NCBI GenBank assembly: GCA_039696685.1
Contig: CP155566.1
Coordinates: 3,038,001-3,102,000, forward strand
From: Vibrio sp. CDRSL-10 TSBA
GTDB lineage: Bacteria; Pseudomonadota; Gammaproteobacteria; Enterobacterales; Vibrionaceae
DNA: 64,000 nt
Direction of reading: 5' to 3'
A program made the translations under genes and the position numbers. The notes beneath the pieces are model-generated. The model saw nothing but the letters and a program-made list of their open reading frames with translations, was not told the origin of the DNA and searched no databases. Below are positions 31,788 through 44,132 of this stretch, one piece after another (positions within the stretch are counted from its first letter, which is position 1; every line of letters begins with the position of its first letter).

Positions 31788-33648
31788 ATGCTGTTAAATT
31801 TACGCCACAAGGTGCGCTGGTTACTGAGCCAGTTTGTTTTGAACGTTGTTTTATTGTCAGTACTAGGCCTGCCTTATCTGACCTGGATGCTCACCCCGCA
31901 GCACGACTGGGTGGCCAAACTGTACTTGCTGACCACCCAGATAGGCTGGTTTGGTCTGTTTGCTCTGGCCATCAGTTTAGTCATGCTGACGCTGAGCTGG
32001 CTGCCGGGACGCTGGCTGAGAAGTATCGCGACCCTGGTCACCTGGCTCGCCTCGGTGCTGCTGATCGTCGATGTGCAGGTTTACCAGCAGTACCGCTTCC
32101 ATCTCAGTGGTTTCGTCTGGGAATTGCTGATCGAAGGCGGTGATGAGGTCATCAGCCTGTCCTGGTACACCCTGCTGATGGCAGGCATGATTGTGCTGGG
32201 GCTCGGGCTGGCCAGCCTGGTGGTGAGCGTATTGAGCAGTAAACTGGCTCGCACGAATCTGCGCAGGGCCAGATACGCCTGCGCGATTTGGTTTGCTTCC
32301 CTGCTGACCAGCCAGGGCATTCATATGTGGCGCGATGCCAATTACGACAGCGTCGTACCCAGCTACAGCTATCACTGGCCACTGTACTACCCTCTGACTG
32401 CCAAACGCTTTTTCCACAAGATGGGCTGGATTGATATCCAGACAGCACGTGAAGAGAACCTGACTCTGGCCCATCCACAGAGTTCAAACCTCAATTACCC
32501 TTTGCATCCGCTCAGCTATGAGAAGTCAACGCAGCAACCTAAGCAACAACCGAAGCAGCAAGCGAATATTCTGTTCATCGCCATCGATACCTGGCGCTAC
32601 GATGATGCCAACCCACAAGTGACGCCGCATATCAGCCAGTTTGCCAAGCGCAGTTTGCGTTTCCAGCAACATGTCAGTGGCGGCAACTCAACCCAGGCCG
32701 GTATTTTCAGCCTGTTCTACGGTTTGCCGGCGACTTACTGGAAACGCGTTCCTGTCAGCGCAGCAACGTCCGGCGCTGATGGATGCTCTGCAGGCACAAG
32801 ATTATCAGTTTGCGATTTATGCCGCGGCGCCGCTCAACAGCCCTCCGTTTGATCGCACGGTATTTAACGGGGTGGAAAATCTGCGTATTGATACACCGGC
32901 AGACACCTCGCCACAACGTGACGCGCGCATTACCGATGACTTCATTGACTTTCTGCACACACGTGACAGCAGCAAACCTTATTTCGGTTTCCTGTTCTAT
33001 GACTCAGCCCATGCGACCGATTTTCCGGCTGACATGCCGCTGCACTTTTCGCCTTCCTGGGAGCGGGTTGATCATATCAAGCTCAACAACGATTTCGATC
33101 CTGAACCGTACCGCAACCGCTACCGCAATGCGCTGTACTATATTGACACTCAGGTCGAACGGGTGCTGAAATCCCTGCAGGCACGCGGTGAACTGGACAA
33201 CACCATCGTTGTCATCACGTCCGATCACGGTCAGGAGTTTAACGATAACCATCAGAACTACTGGGGTCACGGCAGTAACTACAGCATGGCGCAGATTCAT
33301 GTCCCGCTCTATATCTATGTGCCGGGCCGGGAGAGTAAAGATATTCGCTGGAAGACCACTCATCAGGATATCGCACCGACTGTTATGCAGCGTACACTCG
33401 GGGTCACTAACCCGGTCAGCGACTATTCGGTAGGTTATGATTTGTTTGATACTCAGCGGGACCGGGACTGGTTGCTGATCGGCAGTTACTTCAACTACGC
33501 CATGGTGGCGGATGATGAGATTATGGTGACCTACCCGAGCGGCAGCGTTCAGACCATGACACCGCAGTTAGAGCCGAAAGCGCAGCACTCGTTTACCAGC
33601 AGCGATCTGATGCAGGCGCTGACCCAGATGAATCGCTTTTTGAAATAA
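31788..33648 (+). CDS. YejM/PbgA-like membrane protein, DUF3413 plus sulfatase-fold domain (apparent frameshift at 32741-32745)
   Basis: Five transmembrane helices at the N-terminus (DUF3413) are followed by a periplasmic alkaline-phosphatase-type domain with FIAIDTWRYDD, SGGNSTQAGIFSLFYGL and ITSDHGQEFND. In enterobacteria the homologue YejM/PbgA senses periplasmic LPS and tunes LpxC proteolysis; whether this protein does the same is inference. The frame breaks at TACTGGAAACGCG, which should be TACTGGAACGCG, giving LPATYWNAFLSAQQRPALMD and 619 residues. The ATG at 31788 is preferred to a TTG at 31734, which lacks a ribosome site. Confidence 0.86.
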
Positions 33649-33675
33649 GCACTTTCGCTTTACGCCAGAGACAAC

Positions 33676-33709
33676 TGCGGCCACGTGCAGGTATGACAAC
33701 GTGGCCGCA
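33676..33709. terminator. Inverted repeat between convergent genes, possible terminator
   Basis: TGCGGCCACGT and ACGTGGCCGCA, an 11-base perfect inverted repeat with a 12-base loop, between the yejM-like gene and motX. Neither side has a strong T-run, so termination activity is uncertain. Confidence 0.5.
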
Positions 33710-33736
33710 ATCGCAAATAAAGGTAGTCTGGTGAAG

Positions 33737-34372
33737 CTACCAGAAGGTGGTACGCCGCTTGGCGCGGGCAATGATATTTTGCGGCATACGCTGCTCCAGC
33801 CCCTGGCGCAGAATCGCAATCCGGTTGTGAGTCCGTTGGTCAGCGGTCACTGAATTGTACAGCCAGCGATAGGCATCCTCATAATCCAGCGGACTGCCGT
33901 AATCACGCAGCAGCAGCTCGGCAAGGTGAATACGCGCGTTGAGATTACCCATCGACGCAGCTTCACGCAGATAAGGGATCGCGCGCTCTTTATCCTGCTG
34001 CACTAAGGTGCCGCGCGAATAATAGCGTCCCAGTTGTTCCAGCGCAGCCGGCAACCCCTGGTGAGCGGCATTTTCCATGTAGTACAGGCCAAGCTCCACG
34101 TCCTGATCCACACACACGCCCCATGCCAGCATGTCACCATACAGAAACTCGTAAGCCGGCAGATTGATGCGGGTGGCGCGGGCAACGATGTCCTCGACCA
34201 ACTGACAATTATCCGCTTTGACGCGTTCCAGATGTTTGTTGTTCTCGATTAGTTTGATCAGCTCAGCTTCTGAATATATTGGCACTGGCTCACCGACCTC
34301 AGCCACATTAGCTTGGCTGAAAGACGCGTGAAAGACTAACACCAGAGAAGCGGCTACCGTTCGTAGCTTCAT
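33737..34372 (-). CDS. motX: Sodium-driven polar flagellar motor protein MotX
   Basis: Periplasmic T-ring component needed for torque in the Na+-driven Vibrio flagellum, working with MotY, PomA and PomB. From the ATG at 34372 the protein has 211 residues, the known MotX length, with a signal peptide (MKLRTVAASLVLVFHASFSQA) and Sel1-like repeats (GLYYMENAAHQGLPAALEQL; AIPYLREAASMGNLNARIHL). Two cysteines, DNCQLVED and WGVCVDQD, could form a disulfide. A near-perfect sigma-28 promoter lies upstream. Neighbour purA is on the same strand, as in V. cholerae. Confidence 0.92.
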   Translation of the reverse strand: MKLRTVAASLVLVFHASFSQANVAEVGEPVPIYSEAELIKLIENNKHLERVKADNCQLVEDIVARATRINLPAYEFLYGDMLAWGVCVDQDVELGLYYMENAAHQGLPAALEQLGRYYSRGTLVQQDKERAIPYLREAASMGNLNARIHLAELLLRDYGSPLDYEDAYRWLYNSVTADQRTHNRIAILRQGLEQRMPQNIIARAKRRTTFW

Positions 34373-34445
34373 ACCTGCACTCTTAGTTAACTCCGATAGC
34401 CATAACAGTATAGCGCGCGATACGCGCAGGCCCGGTCTGATTCTT

Positions 34446-34472
34446 TTATCGGCCAATGCCCGCCACGCTTTA
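34446..34472 (-). promoter_or_regulatory. Sigma-28 (FliA) promoter of motX
   Basis: On the minus strand TAAA, exactly 15 bases, then GCCGATAA, an exact match to the class IV flagellar promoter consensus. It lies 74 bases before the motX ATG. This fits late, FliA-dependent expression of motor parts. Confidence 0.88.
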
Positions 34473-34537
34473 GGCAAATATTGCCACAGGCTGGCAACTT
34501 TTTGCCGCAGCAGTTGCCTGCTCTGGGATGAGAAGCA

Positions 34538-34568
34538 TAAAAAAAGCCGGCTGAGTCAGCCGGCTTTC
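34538..34568 (-). terminator. Terminator of purA
   Basis: AAAGCCGGCT / GAGTC / AGCCGGCTTT followed on the minus strand by seven Ts, about 36 bases after the purA stop codon. Confidence 0.85.
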
Positions 34569-34585
34569 AAAAATACTTTACTATC

Positions 34586-35941
<1,356 letters not shown>

Positions 35942-36049
35942 TTAAAAATGGATTCTAGCACCGATAACGATTCGATGCAGTCATTTTTTAAGCGTAAAAA
36001 ACGGATAAAAAATTACCTTTGCAATCCATTTATTTAGTGAATTTAATAC

Positions 36050-36992
36050 TCACTCATCTGCATAAATATTGACAAGCAAGTTGCCTTGTACATCGATACT
36101 GGCGCGGTACATACCGCTGCTGTTCATCGCGAAATGAATCTCGCCCTGTGCGTCGATGGCAATCAGACCGCCTTCACCGCCCATCGCTTTCAGATCGCCC
36201 TGGATCACCTGTTCGCAAGCCGTATGTACGTCCTGCTGCAGATAGCGCATCCGGGCCGCCACATCCCCGGCGACACTTTTACGGATAAAGTACTCGCCCA
36301 TTCCCGTCGCTGACACCGCTACGTTGCCGTTTTCTGCCAGCGTACCTGCGCCGATAATCGCCGAATCACCGATGCGACCATACTGCTTGTTGGTGATGCC
36401 ACCGGTACTAGTGGCTGCGGCGAGGTTGCCATGCTGATCCAGCGCGACCGCGCCGACCGTACCGTGCTTAGTATCGTCCGGATACGCGGATTCCGACAGG
36501 GCAAACAGACCTTTTTGTTTCATACTTTGCAGCTGGTCATAACGGCGCTCGGTAAAAAAGTAATCCTGCTCGGTGTATTCGTAGCCAAGGCTGAATGCAA
36601 ACTCTTCCGCACCCTCACCCGCCAGCATCACATGCTGGCTGCGCAGCATCACATCGCGGGCCAATTCAACCGGATTGCGAATATGGCGAAACCCCGGCAA
36701 TCGCACCGGCGTCCATCTGCGCGCCGTGCATCACCGAAGCATCCATTTCCACCATCTCTTTGTGAGTCAGCACCGAACCATGCCCGGCATTAAAATGCGG
36801 ACTGTCTTCCAGCACCCTGACGGCAGCCACCACAGCTTCCAGTGCATCTGCCCCCCGGGCGAGCAATTGATGACCGGCGCTGACGGCCTGTTGCAGAGCC
36901 TGGCGGATCTCGCGGTTAAGCTCAGCGCTCATCTGGGCGCGTAATATGGTACCGGCACCACCATGGATGGCGATGGCAAAAGGTTGGGTCAT
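36050..36992 (-). CDS. iaaA: Isoaspartyl peptidase/L-asparaginase (apparent frameshift at 36688-36692)
   Basis: Ntn-hydrolase that cleaves isoaspartyl dipeptides and asparagine after self-cleavage into two subunits. The catalytic Thr is in DTKHGTVGAVALDQ, and FAIAIHGGAGTILRAQM marks the N-terminus. The frame breaks between GAIAGV and RHIRNPVELARD; plus-strand GGCGAAACCCC should be GGCGAACCCC. Corrected length is 313 residues. I chose the ATG at 36992 for the AAGGAG six bases upstream rather than the longer frame. Confidence 0.88.
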
Positions 36993-37097
36993 GCTGTGCT
37001 CCTTGTCCGCTGACATCACGCTGGGCAGCGCCTCGCTGGGCGTCACTACGCAGGCGTAACGTCCTCACCGGACACGCAAAAAGAAAGTACTCAGATA

Positions 37098-37137
37098 TAA
37101 AAAAGCGCCAGCCAGGTCAACCGGCTCGCGCTTTGAT
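37098..37137 (-). terminator. Terminator of slyD
   Basis: Imperfect stem AAAGCGCCAGCC/GGCTCGCGCTTT with a 9-base loop, followed on the minus strand by CTTTTTTAT, about 40 bases after the slyD stop. Confidence 0.75.
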
Positions 37138-37177
37138 TCATTTCGGCTCCCGGTACAGTGACCGGCGCTGAAATCAA

Positions 37178-37708
37178 TTAGTGGTGGTGATGATCACCGC
37201 CACAGCAACCACCTTCGTGGTCGTGGTCGTGGTCATGACCGCCAGCCTGATGAACGTGACCGTGCGCCAGCTCTTCTTCAGACGCTTCACGCAGTGCAAC
37301 CACTTCACATTCGAAAGTCAGAGTGTGGCCAGCCAGCATGTGGTTACCATCAACCACAACTTCGTCGCCATCAACTTCAGTGATTTCTACCGGGATTGGA
37401 CCCTGGTCAGTATCCGCCAGGAAACGCATGCCCACTTCGATTTGGTCTACGCCTTGGAATACGTCAGCTGGTACACGCTGAACCAGTGCATCACTGTGCT
37501 CACCGTACGCATCTTCTGGTGCAATCGTTGCAGTGAATTTATCACCGGCAGCTTTGCCTTCCAGTTCGCGCTCAAGACCAATGATCAGGTTGTTGTGACC
37601 ATGTAAGTAATCCAGTGGTGCTTCCACTGTTGACTGGTCTACCACGATGCCATCTTCCAGTTTTACCTGGTAGGCAAGGCTTACAACCACGTTCTTTTCA
37701 ATTTTCAT
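37178..37708 (-). CDS. slyD: FKBP-type peptidyl-prolyl cis-trans isomerase and metallochaperone SlyD
   Basis: 176 residues. The FKBP core (VVSLAYQVKLEDGIVVDQST, LDYLHGHNNLIIGLERELEG) carries the insert-in-flap chaperone domain, and the C-terminus is a metal-binding tail of His, Asp, Gly and Cys ending CCGGDHHHH. In enterobacteria SlyD supplies nickel to hydrogenase maturation and folds nascent proteins. Intact, single gene. Confidence 0.96.
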   Translation of the reverse strand: MKIEKNVVVSLAYQVKLEDGIVVDQSTVEAPLDYLHGHNNLIIGLERELEGKAAGDKFTATIAPEDAYGEHSDALVQRVPADVFQGVDQIEVGMRFLADTDQGPIPVEITEVDGDEVVVDGNHMLAGHTLTFECEVVALREASEEELAHGHVHQAGGHDHDHDHEGGCCGGDHHHH

Positions 37709-37900
37709 AACGGCTCCAAGGAGTTGTGTATTCAGTACTCAAATCAGATCACACAGATTAGCTTGAGATAGGCGACATTATGGATGATTCGTCCAGTCAC
37801 CTCAAGGCATGCGTGGCAAGCGGACCCGGTTTAGGTCGGTCATAGGCCGCAAAAGCGCGTTTTATCCCGCTCTCAGCGAGAGACATACGCGGCGCAGCAC

Positions 37901-38101
37901 TCACTCGGGGCGGAAGATACCTATCATCTGCTCACCGGCATGCGTGCTCTGCTCGACCGATTTTGGCGCGCGTTGTTCGGTGTAGTCACACTCGACACAC
38001 TCGACTAATTCGACATTATTGTCGATCCACCAGCGCAGGGTATCCTGCGCCTGACAGTGCGGACAGGCCGCACCGGCAATAAAACGTTTCTTGGCTTTCA
38101 C
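37901..38101 (-). CDS. yheV: YheV family zinc-ribbon protein
   Basis: 66 residues with two Cys pairs, CPHC near residue 13 and CVEC near 36, forming a small zinc ribbon. Starts MKAKKRFIAGAACPHCQAQD. No function is established. It follows kefB closely, as yheV follows kefB in E. coli. Confidence 0.9.
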   Translation of the reverse strand: MKAKKRFIAGAACPHCQAQDTLRWWIDNNVELVECVECDYTEQRAPKSVEQSTHAGEQMIGIFRPE

Positions 38102-38115
38102 GTTATTTGATCCTG

Positions 38116-39922
38116 TTATTGTTCCCAGTAGCCGCGCGACTGACGATCATTATCCATCTCGCGGCCAAATATCTCTTCCAGCTCTTTACGTGCTTCTTTG
38201 GCACGCAGTCCCAGTTTCGTGCCCTCAGTGTGCTGCGGCAGCAGCTCTTTAAGCATGGCATGATCAAGACGACGAAAATGCGCTTCGGCCCGCTTGGCTT
38301 CATACGGATGCATACCGAGCGACACCAGTGCCTGCCGCCCCAAGTCGAGCGCACCGAGGAACATTTCGCGTGAGTAACACTCTACACCATGATTCATCAG
38401 CTGATAGGCCTCGACCCGGCTGCGGGCACGGGCAAGAATTTTCAGGCGCGGAAAATGGTGCTGACACAGAGCGACGATTTTCATCACTTCATCCGGCGCA
38501 TCGGTACAGATCACTATCGCTTCGGCATCGTCGGCCCCGGCGGCGCGCAGCAATTCTAATTGAGTCGCGTCACCATAAAACACTTTATAACCATATTTGC
38601 GCAGCAATTTGATCTGGCTCGCATCGCTTTCCAGCACCGTCACCTTGATCTTATTGGCAAACATCAAACGACCGACAATCTGCCCGAAACGGCCAAAACC
38701 GGCAATAATCACCCGCGGCTCTTTATTGAACACATCGCTATCGAGAGTTTCATCCGCTGCGCTGTTGAGACGACGTGCAAACCACTTACGTTGTACGGTC
38801 AGAATCAGCGGCGTGGTCACCATGGATAAACTGACCACCACCAGCAAAAATGACACCTGCTCCGCGGCCAGCAAACCTTCATTGCTTGCGGCAGTAAAAA
38901 TGACAAAGGCAAACTCGCCGCCCTGACTGAGAATCGCCGCCATGCTGCTGCGCGCTTTAGCCCGGGTGCCGGATAAACGCGCCAGCAAATAGAGAATCAG
39001 GCCTTTGACCACCACCAGGCCGGTAACCGCCAGCAGGATCTGCACTGGCATAGTCATCAGCATACCGAGATCAACGGCCATACCGACCGCAATAAAGAAA
39101 CAGGCCAAGCAGCAAGCCTTTAAACGGCTCGATAGCAATTTCCAGCTCATGGCGGAACTCACTTTCGGCCAGCAGGACACCGGCCAGGAAAGTACCCAGC
39201 GCCATCGACAGCCCCAGGTTTTGCATCAGCAGCGCAATCCCGACCACCAGCAGCAGCGCCGCGGCGGTAAACAGCTCACGCACTCCGCTCAGCACAATAT
39301 AACGAAACAGCGGACTGAGCAGATAATGTCCGCCGACCAGCAGACCAATGATGCCACACAGCATCCACACGCCGTCCAGCCAGCTCCCGCCGGTGCTACC
39401 GGCCAGCACCGGCATCAGTGCCAGAATCGGAATCACCGCAATATCCTGAAACAGCAGGACCGCGAAGCCCGACTGCCCGGTCTCACTGCGGCTCAGCCCC
39501 TGCTCTTCAATCACGCGCAATGCGATCGCGGTGGAGGAAAGAGCAAGGCCAAGGCCAACCACCAGGCTGCTCTGCCAGCTCATGCCGAGCAGACAGGCCA
39601 GGCTGGATAACACCGCACCGGTCACCACCACCTGAGCGCCGCCGAGTCCAAGGATCGGGCCGCGCATCTGCCACAGCTTTTTCGGATTCAGTTCCAGACC
39701 AATCAAAAACAGCAGTAGCACCACGCCAAATTCAGCAAAATGGAGAATCGCATTCACATCACTGATCAGCCCCAGCCCCCACGGGCCTATCGCCACTCCG
39801 GCCAGCAGATAGCCGAGCACCGAGCCAAGCCCGGCGCGCTGTGCCAGCGGCACCGCAACGACCGCCGAAGTCAGAAAAACCACTGCACTTTGCAGGAAAT
39901 CACCGGTCAGTGCGGCCATCAC
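38116..39922 (-). CDS. kefB: Monovalent cation:proton antiporter KefB (apparent frameshift at 39097-39101)
   Basis: CPA2-type antiporter for glutathione-gated potassium efflux under electrophile stress. The N-terminal domain has about 12 membrane helices; a C-terminal TrkA-N domain has a nucleotide-binding [17 protein letters not shown]. The break is inside a helix: plus-strand AATAAAGAAACAGG should be AATAAAGAACAGG, joining LLLGLF to [14 protein letters not shown]. Corrected length is 601 residues, as in E. coli KefB. Its start overlaps kefG by 23 bases. Confidence 0.92.
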
Positions 39923-40490
39923 TCACTCCTGTCCGGCCAAGCGGGTCGAGCAGCCACTGATGGTATTCCTCAGCGTGCTGATAACGTTCCACTTCACTGA
40001 CATTGCGCGCCCAATACAGAATCAGTGGTTCCATCCATTCCATGCAGCACAGAGCAGCGGTCAGTTCAAACGGCTGCAAAATTTCGCGCATCGAGTAACG
40101 GTTATATCCTTGCTGACTGAACGCATCTTTGTTACCGCCGGTGGTCACCACGCTACGCCAGATCTTGCCTTTCATGGCACTCTCATCACCAAACGCGAAG
40201 CCTTTACCCAGCACACGATCAATCCACTCTTTGAGCAAAGCGGGACAGGAGTACATATACAGCGGATGTTGAAACACAATCACGTCGTACTGCAGCACGC
40301 GCTGGTGCTCAAGATTGACGTCGATGAAGAAATCGGGATAGGTAGCGTAGAGATCCAGTACCGAGACATGCTCAAGGGTCTTGATCTTTTTGATCATGAT
40401 CTGATTGGCGACCGAGTGATCCGGCTCAGGGTGGGCATACACCACCAATACTTTGGGCTTGTTGTCAGCCACGGTCTCTGGGTTTGCCAT
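39900..40490 (-). CDS. kefG: KefB ancillary NAD(P)H-quinone-oxidoreductase-like protein KefG
   Basis: Flavodoxin-fold ancillary subunit required for full KefB activity. 196 residues with [39 protein letters not shown] and [20 protein letters not shown]. Intact. Overlaps kefB, and is divergent from yheS, the E. coli layout. Confidence 0.93.
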   Translation of the reverse strand: MANPETVADNKPKVLVVYAHPEPDHSVANQIMIKKIKTLEHVSVLDLYATYPDFFIDVNLEHQRVLQYDVIVFQHPLYMYSCPALLKEWIDRVLGKGFAFGDESAMKGKIWRSVVTTGGNKDAFSQQGYNRYSMREILQPFELTAALCCMEWMEPLILYWARNVSEVERYQHAEEYHQWLLDPLGRTGVSDGRTDR

Positions 40491-40624
40491 TCGTTGAGCA
40501 CACTCCCTGTGGTTATCAAACGGTTACTGAGCATCATAACGTAATTTGTATAATGATCGACATTTATCCGTATTGCCCCTACTATTCCGGGCGAAAATTT
40601 AATACCAGAACAGACGGCATTATT

Positions 40625-42547
40625 ATGATTACCTTCTCCGATATTCAGTTACTGCGCGGTGGCAAACCACTGCTTGATGCAGCTTCAGCGACCATTCATC
40701 CCGGCGATAAAGTCGGTCTGGTGGGAAAAAACGGCTGCGGTAAATCCACCCTGTTTGCGCTGCTGAAAGACGAGCTGACCATAGATGCCGGCAGTTTTAA
40801 CCAGCCCGCACACTGGGAACTGGCCTGGGTGGCGCAGGAAACTCCCGCTCTGGAACGCACTGCACTGGAATACGTGATTGACGGTGACCGCGAATACCGC
40901 GAGCTGGAACGCCAGTTACATCTGGCTGAGCAACAGGATCAGGGCACCCGCGTGGCTGAGCTGCATGGTCAGTTGGAAACCATCGGCGGTTACAGCATCC
41001 GTGCCCGCGCTGCCGAACTGCTCGATGGACTGGGCTTTAGCCAGGAGCAGATGGAGTGGAATCTGACTCAGTTTTCCGGTGGCTGGCGTATGCGCCTTAA
41101 CCTGGCTCAGGCGCTGATTTGCCGCTCGGATCTACTGCTGCTCGATGAACCGACCAACCACCTGGATCTGGATGCCGTGATGTGGCTGGAACGCTGGCTG
41201 CAAAGCTATCCGGGCACTTTGCTGCTGATTTCCCACGACCGTGACTTTCTGGACCCGATTGTCGGGCGGATTATTCACATCGAAAACGAGAAACTGAACG
41301 AGTACACCGGTAACTACTCCTCGTTTGAAACCCAGCGCGCGCAGAAACTGCTGCAACAACAAGCCATGTACCAGAAACAGCAGAAACAGATGGCGCACAT
41401 GCAAAGCTACATCGACCGTTTCCGCTACAAAGCTTCCAAGGCCCGTCAGGCACAGAGCCGCATCAAAGCGCTGGAGAAGATGGAACAGGTTCTGCCAGCC
41501 CAGTTTGATAACCCGTTCAGTTTTGAGTTTCGTGAGCCTGCCGCTCTGCCTAACCCGATTATGATGATGGATCAGGTCAGTGCGGGTTACGGCGACCATC
41601 TGATTCTGGAAAAAATTCGCCTCAATCTGGTGCCGGGCAGCCGTATCGGTCTGCTGGGCCGTAACGGTGCCGGTAAATCAACCCTGATCAAACTATTGTC
41701 GGGCGAGCTCAATCCGCAAGGCGGCGATCTGACCTACTCGCAAGGTGTCAAGATTGGTTACTTTGCCCAGCATCAGCTGGAAACACTGCACCCGGAAGAG
41801 ACGCCGCTGCAGCATATGATGCAAATCGCACCGGACAAAAACGAGCTGGAGCTGCGTAACTATCTCGGCAGCTTTGGTTTTCACGGCGATAAGGCGCTGG
41901 ATAAAGTCGGCCCCTTCTCCGGCGGGGAAAAGGCGCGTCTGGTCCTGGCGCTGATCGTGTGGCAGAAGCCAAACCTGCTGCTGCTCGATGAACCGACCAA
42001 CCACCTGGATCTCGACATGCGCCAGGCCCTGACCCTGGCTCTGCAAAGCTACGAGGGGGCGATGGTGATCGTCAGTCACGACCGCTACCTGCTGCGCGCG
42101 ACCACCGATGACCTTTACCTGGTGCACGACCAACAAGTCGCACCGTTCGATGGTGATCTGAACGATTACTATAAGTGGCTGACCGATCAACAAAAAGCTG
42201 ATCGCAAAGAGAGTGCGGCGCAGGCTCCGGCCAAAGACAACACCAACAGTGCCGCGGCGAAAAAAGAGCAGAAACGACGCGAAGCGGATTTCCGCAAGCT
42301 GACCGCGCCAATTCGCAAAAAGCTGACACAACTGGAAGCGAAAATGGATAAGTTGAACGCCACAATTGCCGAGGCAGAACAACAATTATCCGATTCCGCC
42401 CTGTATGACGCGGAAAATAAAGCTAAACTTAATCAGGTTCTCGCAACTCAGGCCAGCGCCAAATCCGAACTGGAACAGGTCGAAGGTGACTGGATGAGTG
42501 AGCAGGAAGCCCTGGAAGAGATGGAACAGGAGTTCAACATTCAATGA
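40625..42547 (+). CDS. yheS: ABC-F family ATPase YheS
   Basis: Soluble ATPase with two ABC domains and no membrane segment; ABC-F proteins act on the ribosome. 640 residues: Walker A GKNGCGKST near 34-42 and GRNGAGKST in the second domain, signatures FSGGW and FSGGE, and LLLDEPTNHLDLD in both. Between the domains is the charged P-site linker, and the C-terminus is a coiled-coil rich in Lys and Gln. The ATG at 40625 is chosen because MITFSDIQLLRGG matches the YheS start. Intact. Confidence 0.94.
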   Translation: MITFSDIQLLRGGKPLLDAASATIHPGDKVGLVGKNGCGKSTLFALLKDELTIDAGSFNQPAHWELAWVAQETPALERTALEYVIDGDREYRELERQLHLAEQQDQGTRVAELHGQLETIGGYSIRARAAELLDGLGFSQEQMEWNLTQFSGGWRMRLNLAQALICRSDLLLLDEPTNHLDLDAVMWLERWLQSYPGTLLLISHDRDFLDPIVGRIIHIENEKLNEYTGNYSSFETQRAQKLLQQQAMYQKQQKQMAHMQSYIDRFRYKASKARQAQSRIKALEKMEQVLPAQFDNPFSFEFREPAALPNPIMMMDQVSAGYGDHLILEKIRLNLVPGSRIGLLGRNGAGKSTLIKLLSGELNPQGGDLTYSQGVKIGYFAQHQLETLHPEETPLQHMMQIAPDKNELELRNYLGSFGFHGDKALDKVGPFSGGEKARLVLALIVWQKPNLLLLDEPTNHLDLDMRQALTLALQSYEGAMVIVSHDRYLLRATTDDLYLVHDQQVAPFDGDLNDYYKWLTDQQKADRKESAAQAPAKDNTNSAAAKKEQKRREADFRKLTAPIRKKLTQLEAKMDKLNATIAEAEQQLSDSALYDAENKAKLNQVLATQASAKSELEQVEGDWMSEQEALEEMEQEFNIQ

Positions 42548-43018
42548 GCCAAGAACACGTCACACTATCCCTCACGTTAGAAAGATTGTGGCAATTCAGT
42601 TTGCAATACTACAGCGTACGCGAGGTCAAAGAGGCGTGTCTCAGCTTACAGAATAACTTCAATGGCAATGTGAACTTACTGCTGCTGCTTAAGTACCTCG
42701 ACGAGCAGCAGCTCACCTTGCAGGAAACAGGACTGGCAATCGCTGGTTGAAGGCATTGCCAGAACCGAAACCCTGCTCCATCACTACCGCGAACTGCGCC
42801 GCAAACTCAAAAACAATCTGACCGATACTTTGTACCGCGAAGCGCTGCAGTTTGAACTGCAGCTTGAGAAGCAGCAGCAGTCTGACCTTATTGAGGTCAT
42901 CAACCGTCATACCCTGACCATCAATCACGGTGAAGTGCTGACCTTGCGCTACTGCCGCCAGCTTGGTGCCGAACATCTGGCCACCATTTTCGGTAAACCC
43001 GTTCCTGCTTCATTCTGA
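42544..43018 (+). CDS. TIGR02444 family protein (apparent frameshift at 42724-42728)
   Basis: Small helical protein of unknown function. Starts MSQEHVTLSLTLERLWQFSL, overlapping the yheS stop by four bases. The written frame ends early at TTGCAGGAAACAGG; with GAAC it continues LQEQDWQSLVEGIARTETLL and reaches 157 residues ending GKPVPASF. The usual family length is about 150-170. Likely cytoplasmic and cotranscribed with yheS. Confidence 0.82.
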
Positions 43019-43115
43019 GCCGGCACCACTGCGCTCCGGCAGGGCTAAGCGGCAAAATTCGAACAGCCTATTATTAGGGTATATACTCATTTAAACACTT
43101 TGTATTGGCTGAACT

Positions 43116-44090
43116 ATGACCCAATTTGTTGCCGCGACCGGCCTGAAGAATCCGCACCTGCAAACCTTATTACCCCGCTTTATCCGCAAGAAGGCGCTGT
43201 TCGAACCTTGTTGGCAAACACTGGACACGCCGGACGGTGATTTTCTCGATTTAGCCTGGAGTGAAGACCCGCAGCAGGCCAGTGGTGATAAACCGGTGTT
43301 TGTGCTGTTTCATGGTCTGGAAGGCTGCTTTTACAGTCCGTATGCCAATGGCCTGATGCACGCTTTTGCCCAGGATGGCTGGCTGTCCGTGATGATGCAC
43401 TTTCGCGGCTGCAGTGGTAAACCCAACCACCTGGCGCGCGCTTATCACTCCGGCGAGGTGGAAGATGCGCGCTTTGTGCTGGAAACCATCCGTGACCGTT
43501 TCCCGCAGCAGACCATTATCGCCGTCGGCATCTCGCTGGGTGGGAATATGCTGGTCAATTATCTGGCCGATTACAATCAGGACCCGATCCTGAGTGCCGC
43601 GACCATCGTTTCGGCGCCACTCGACCTTGCCGCCTGCTCAGAGCGTATTGAGCACGGCTTCTCCAAACTGTACCGCACCTATCTGCTCTCATCACTGAAA
43701 AATACCGCGCTCAAGAAGCATCATCTGCTCAAAGGCGAACTCGGGCTGTCTTACCACAACATTAAGCGAGTCACCCGCCTGCAGGAGTTCGACGACCTGA
43801 TCACTGCCCCACTGCATGGCTTTCGTGATGCCAGCGATTATTATCAGCGCTGTTCAGGCATTCATAAATTGCAGGATATCCGTCTGCCGACCCAGATCAT
43901 TCATGCCAAAGACGACCCCTTTATGACCGATGCGGTGATCCCGAAATTTATCCTGCCGGATAACATTGACTATCGTCTGTTCGAGCAGGGTGGACACGTC
44001 GGCTTTGTCAGCGGCAGCCTGCTCAAACCAGTCTTCTGGCTCGAACAGGCCCTGCCCGCTTACTATGCCTGCCTGCGCGATAAAAACTGA
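43116..44090 (+). CDS. yheT: Alpha/beta-hydrolase YheT
   Basis: 324 residues of the AB-hydrolase/EMB8 family. The nucleophile elbow is VGISLGGNMLVNYLAD, with the oxyanion region FHGLEGCFYSPYANGLM and a late His in EQGGHVGFVSG completing a likely Ser-Asp-His triad. The physiological ester substrate is not known. Intact. It belongs to the run yheS-yheT-yheU-prkB, also seen in E. coli. Confidence 0.92.
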   Translation: MTQFVAATGLKNPHLQTLLPRFIRKKALFEPCWQTLDTPDGDFLDLAWSEDPQQASGDKPVFVLFHGLEGCFYSPYANGLMHAFAQDGWLSVMMHFRGCSGKPNHLARAYHSGEVEDARFVLETIRDRFPQQTIIAVGISLGGNMLVNYLADYNQDPILSAATIVSAPLDLAACSERIEHGFSKLYRTYLLSSLKNTALKKHHLLKGELGLSYHNIKRVTRLQEFDDLITAPLHGFRDASDYYQRCSGIHKLQDIRLPTQIIHAKDDPFMTDAVIPKFILPDNIDYRLFEQGGHVGFVSGSLLKPVFWLEQALPAYYACLRDKN

Positions 44091-44132
44091 TATAATCGCC
44101 CTGTTCATCCATCATAAAAGTATGAGGTATTT

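Noticed and set aside
37181..37606. Plus-strand frame opposite slyD
   Set aside because: A mirror of the slyD coding region, beginning in the complement of its His-rich tail; no independent support.
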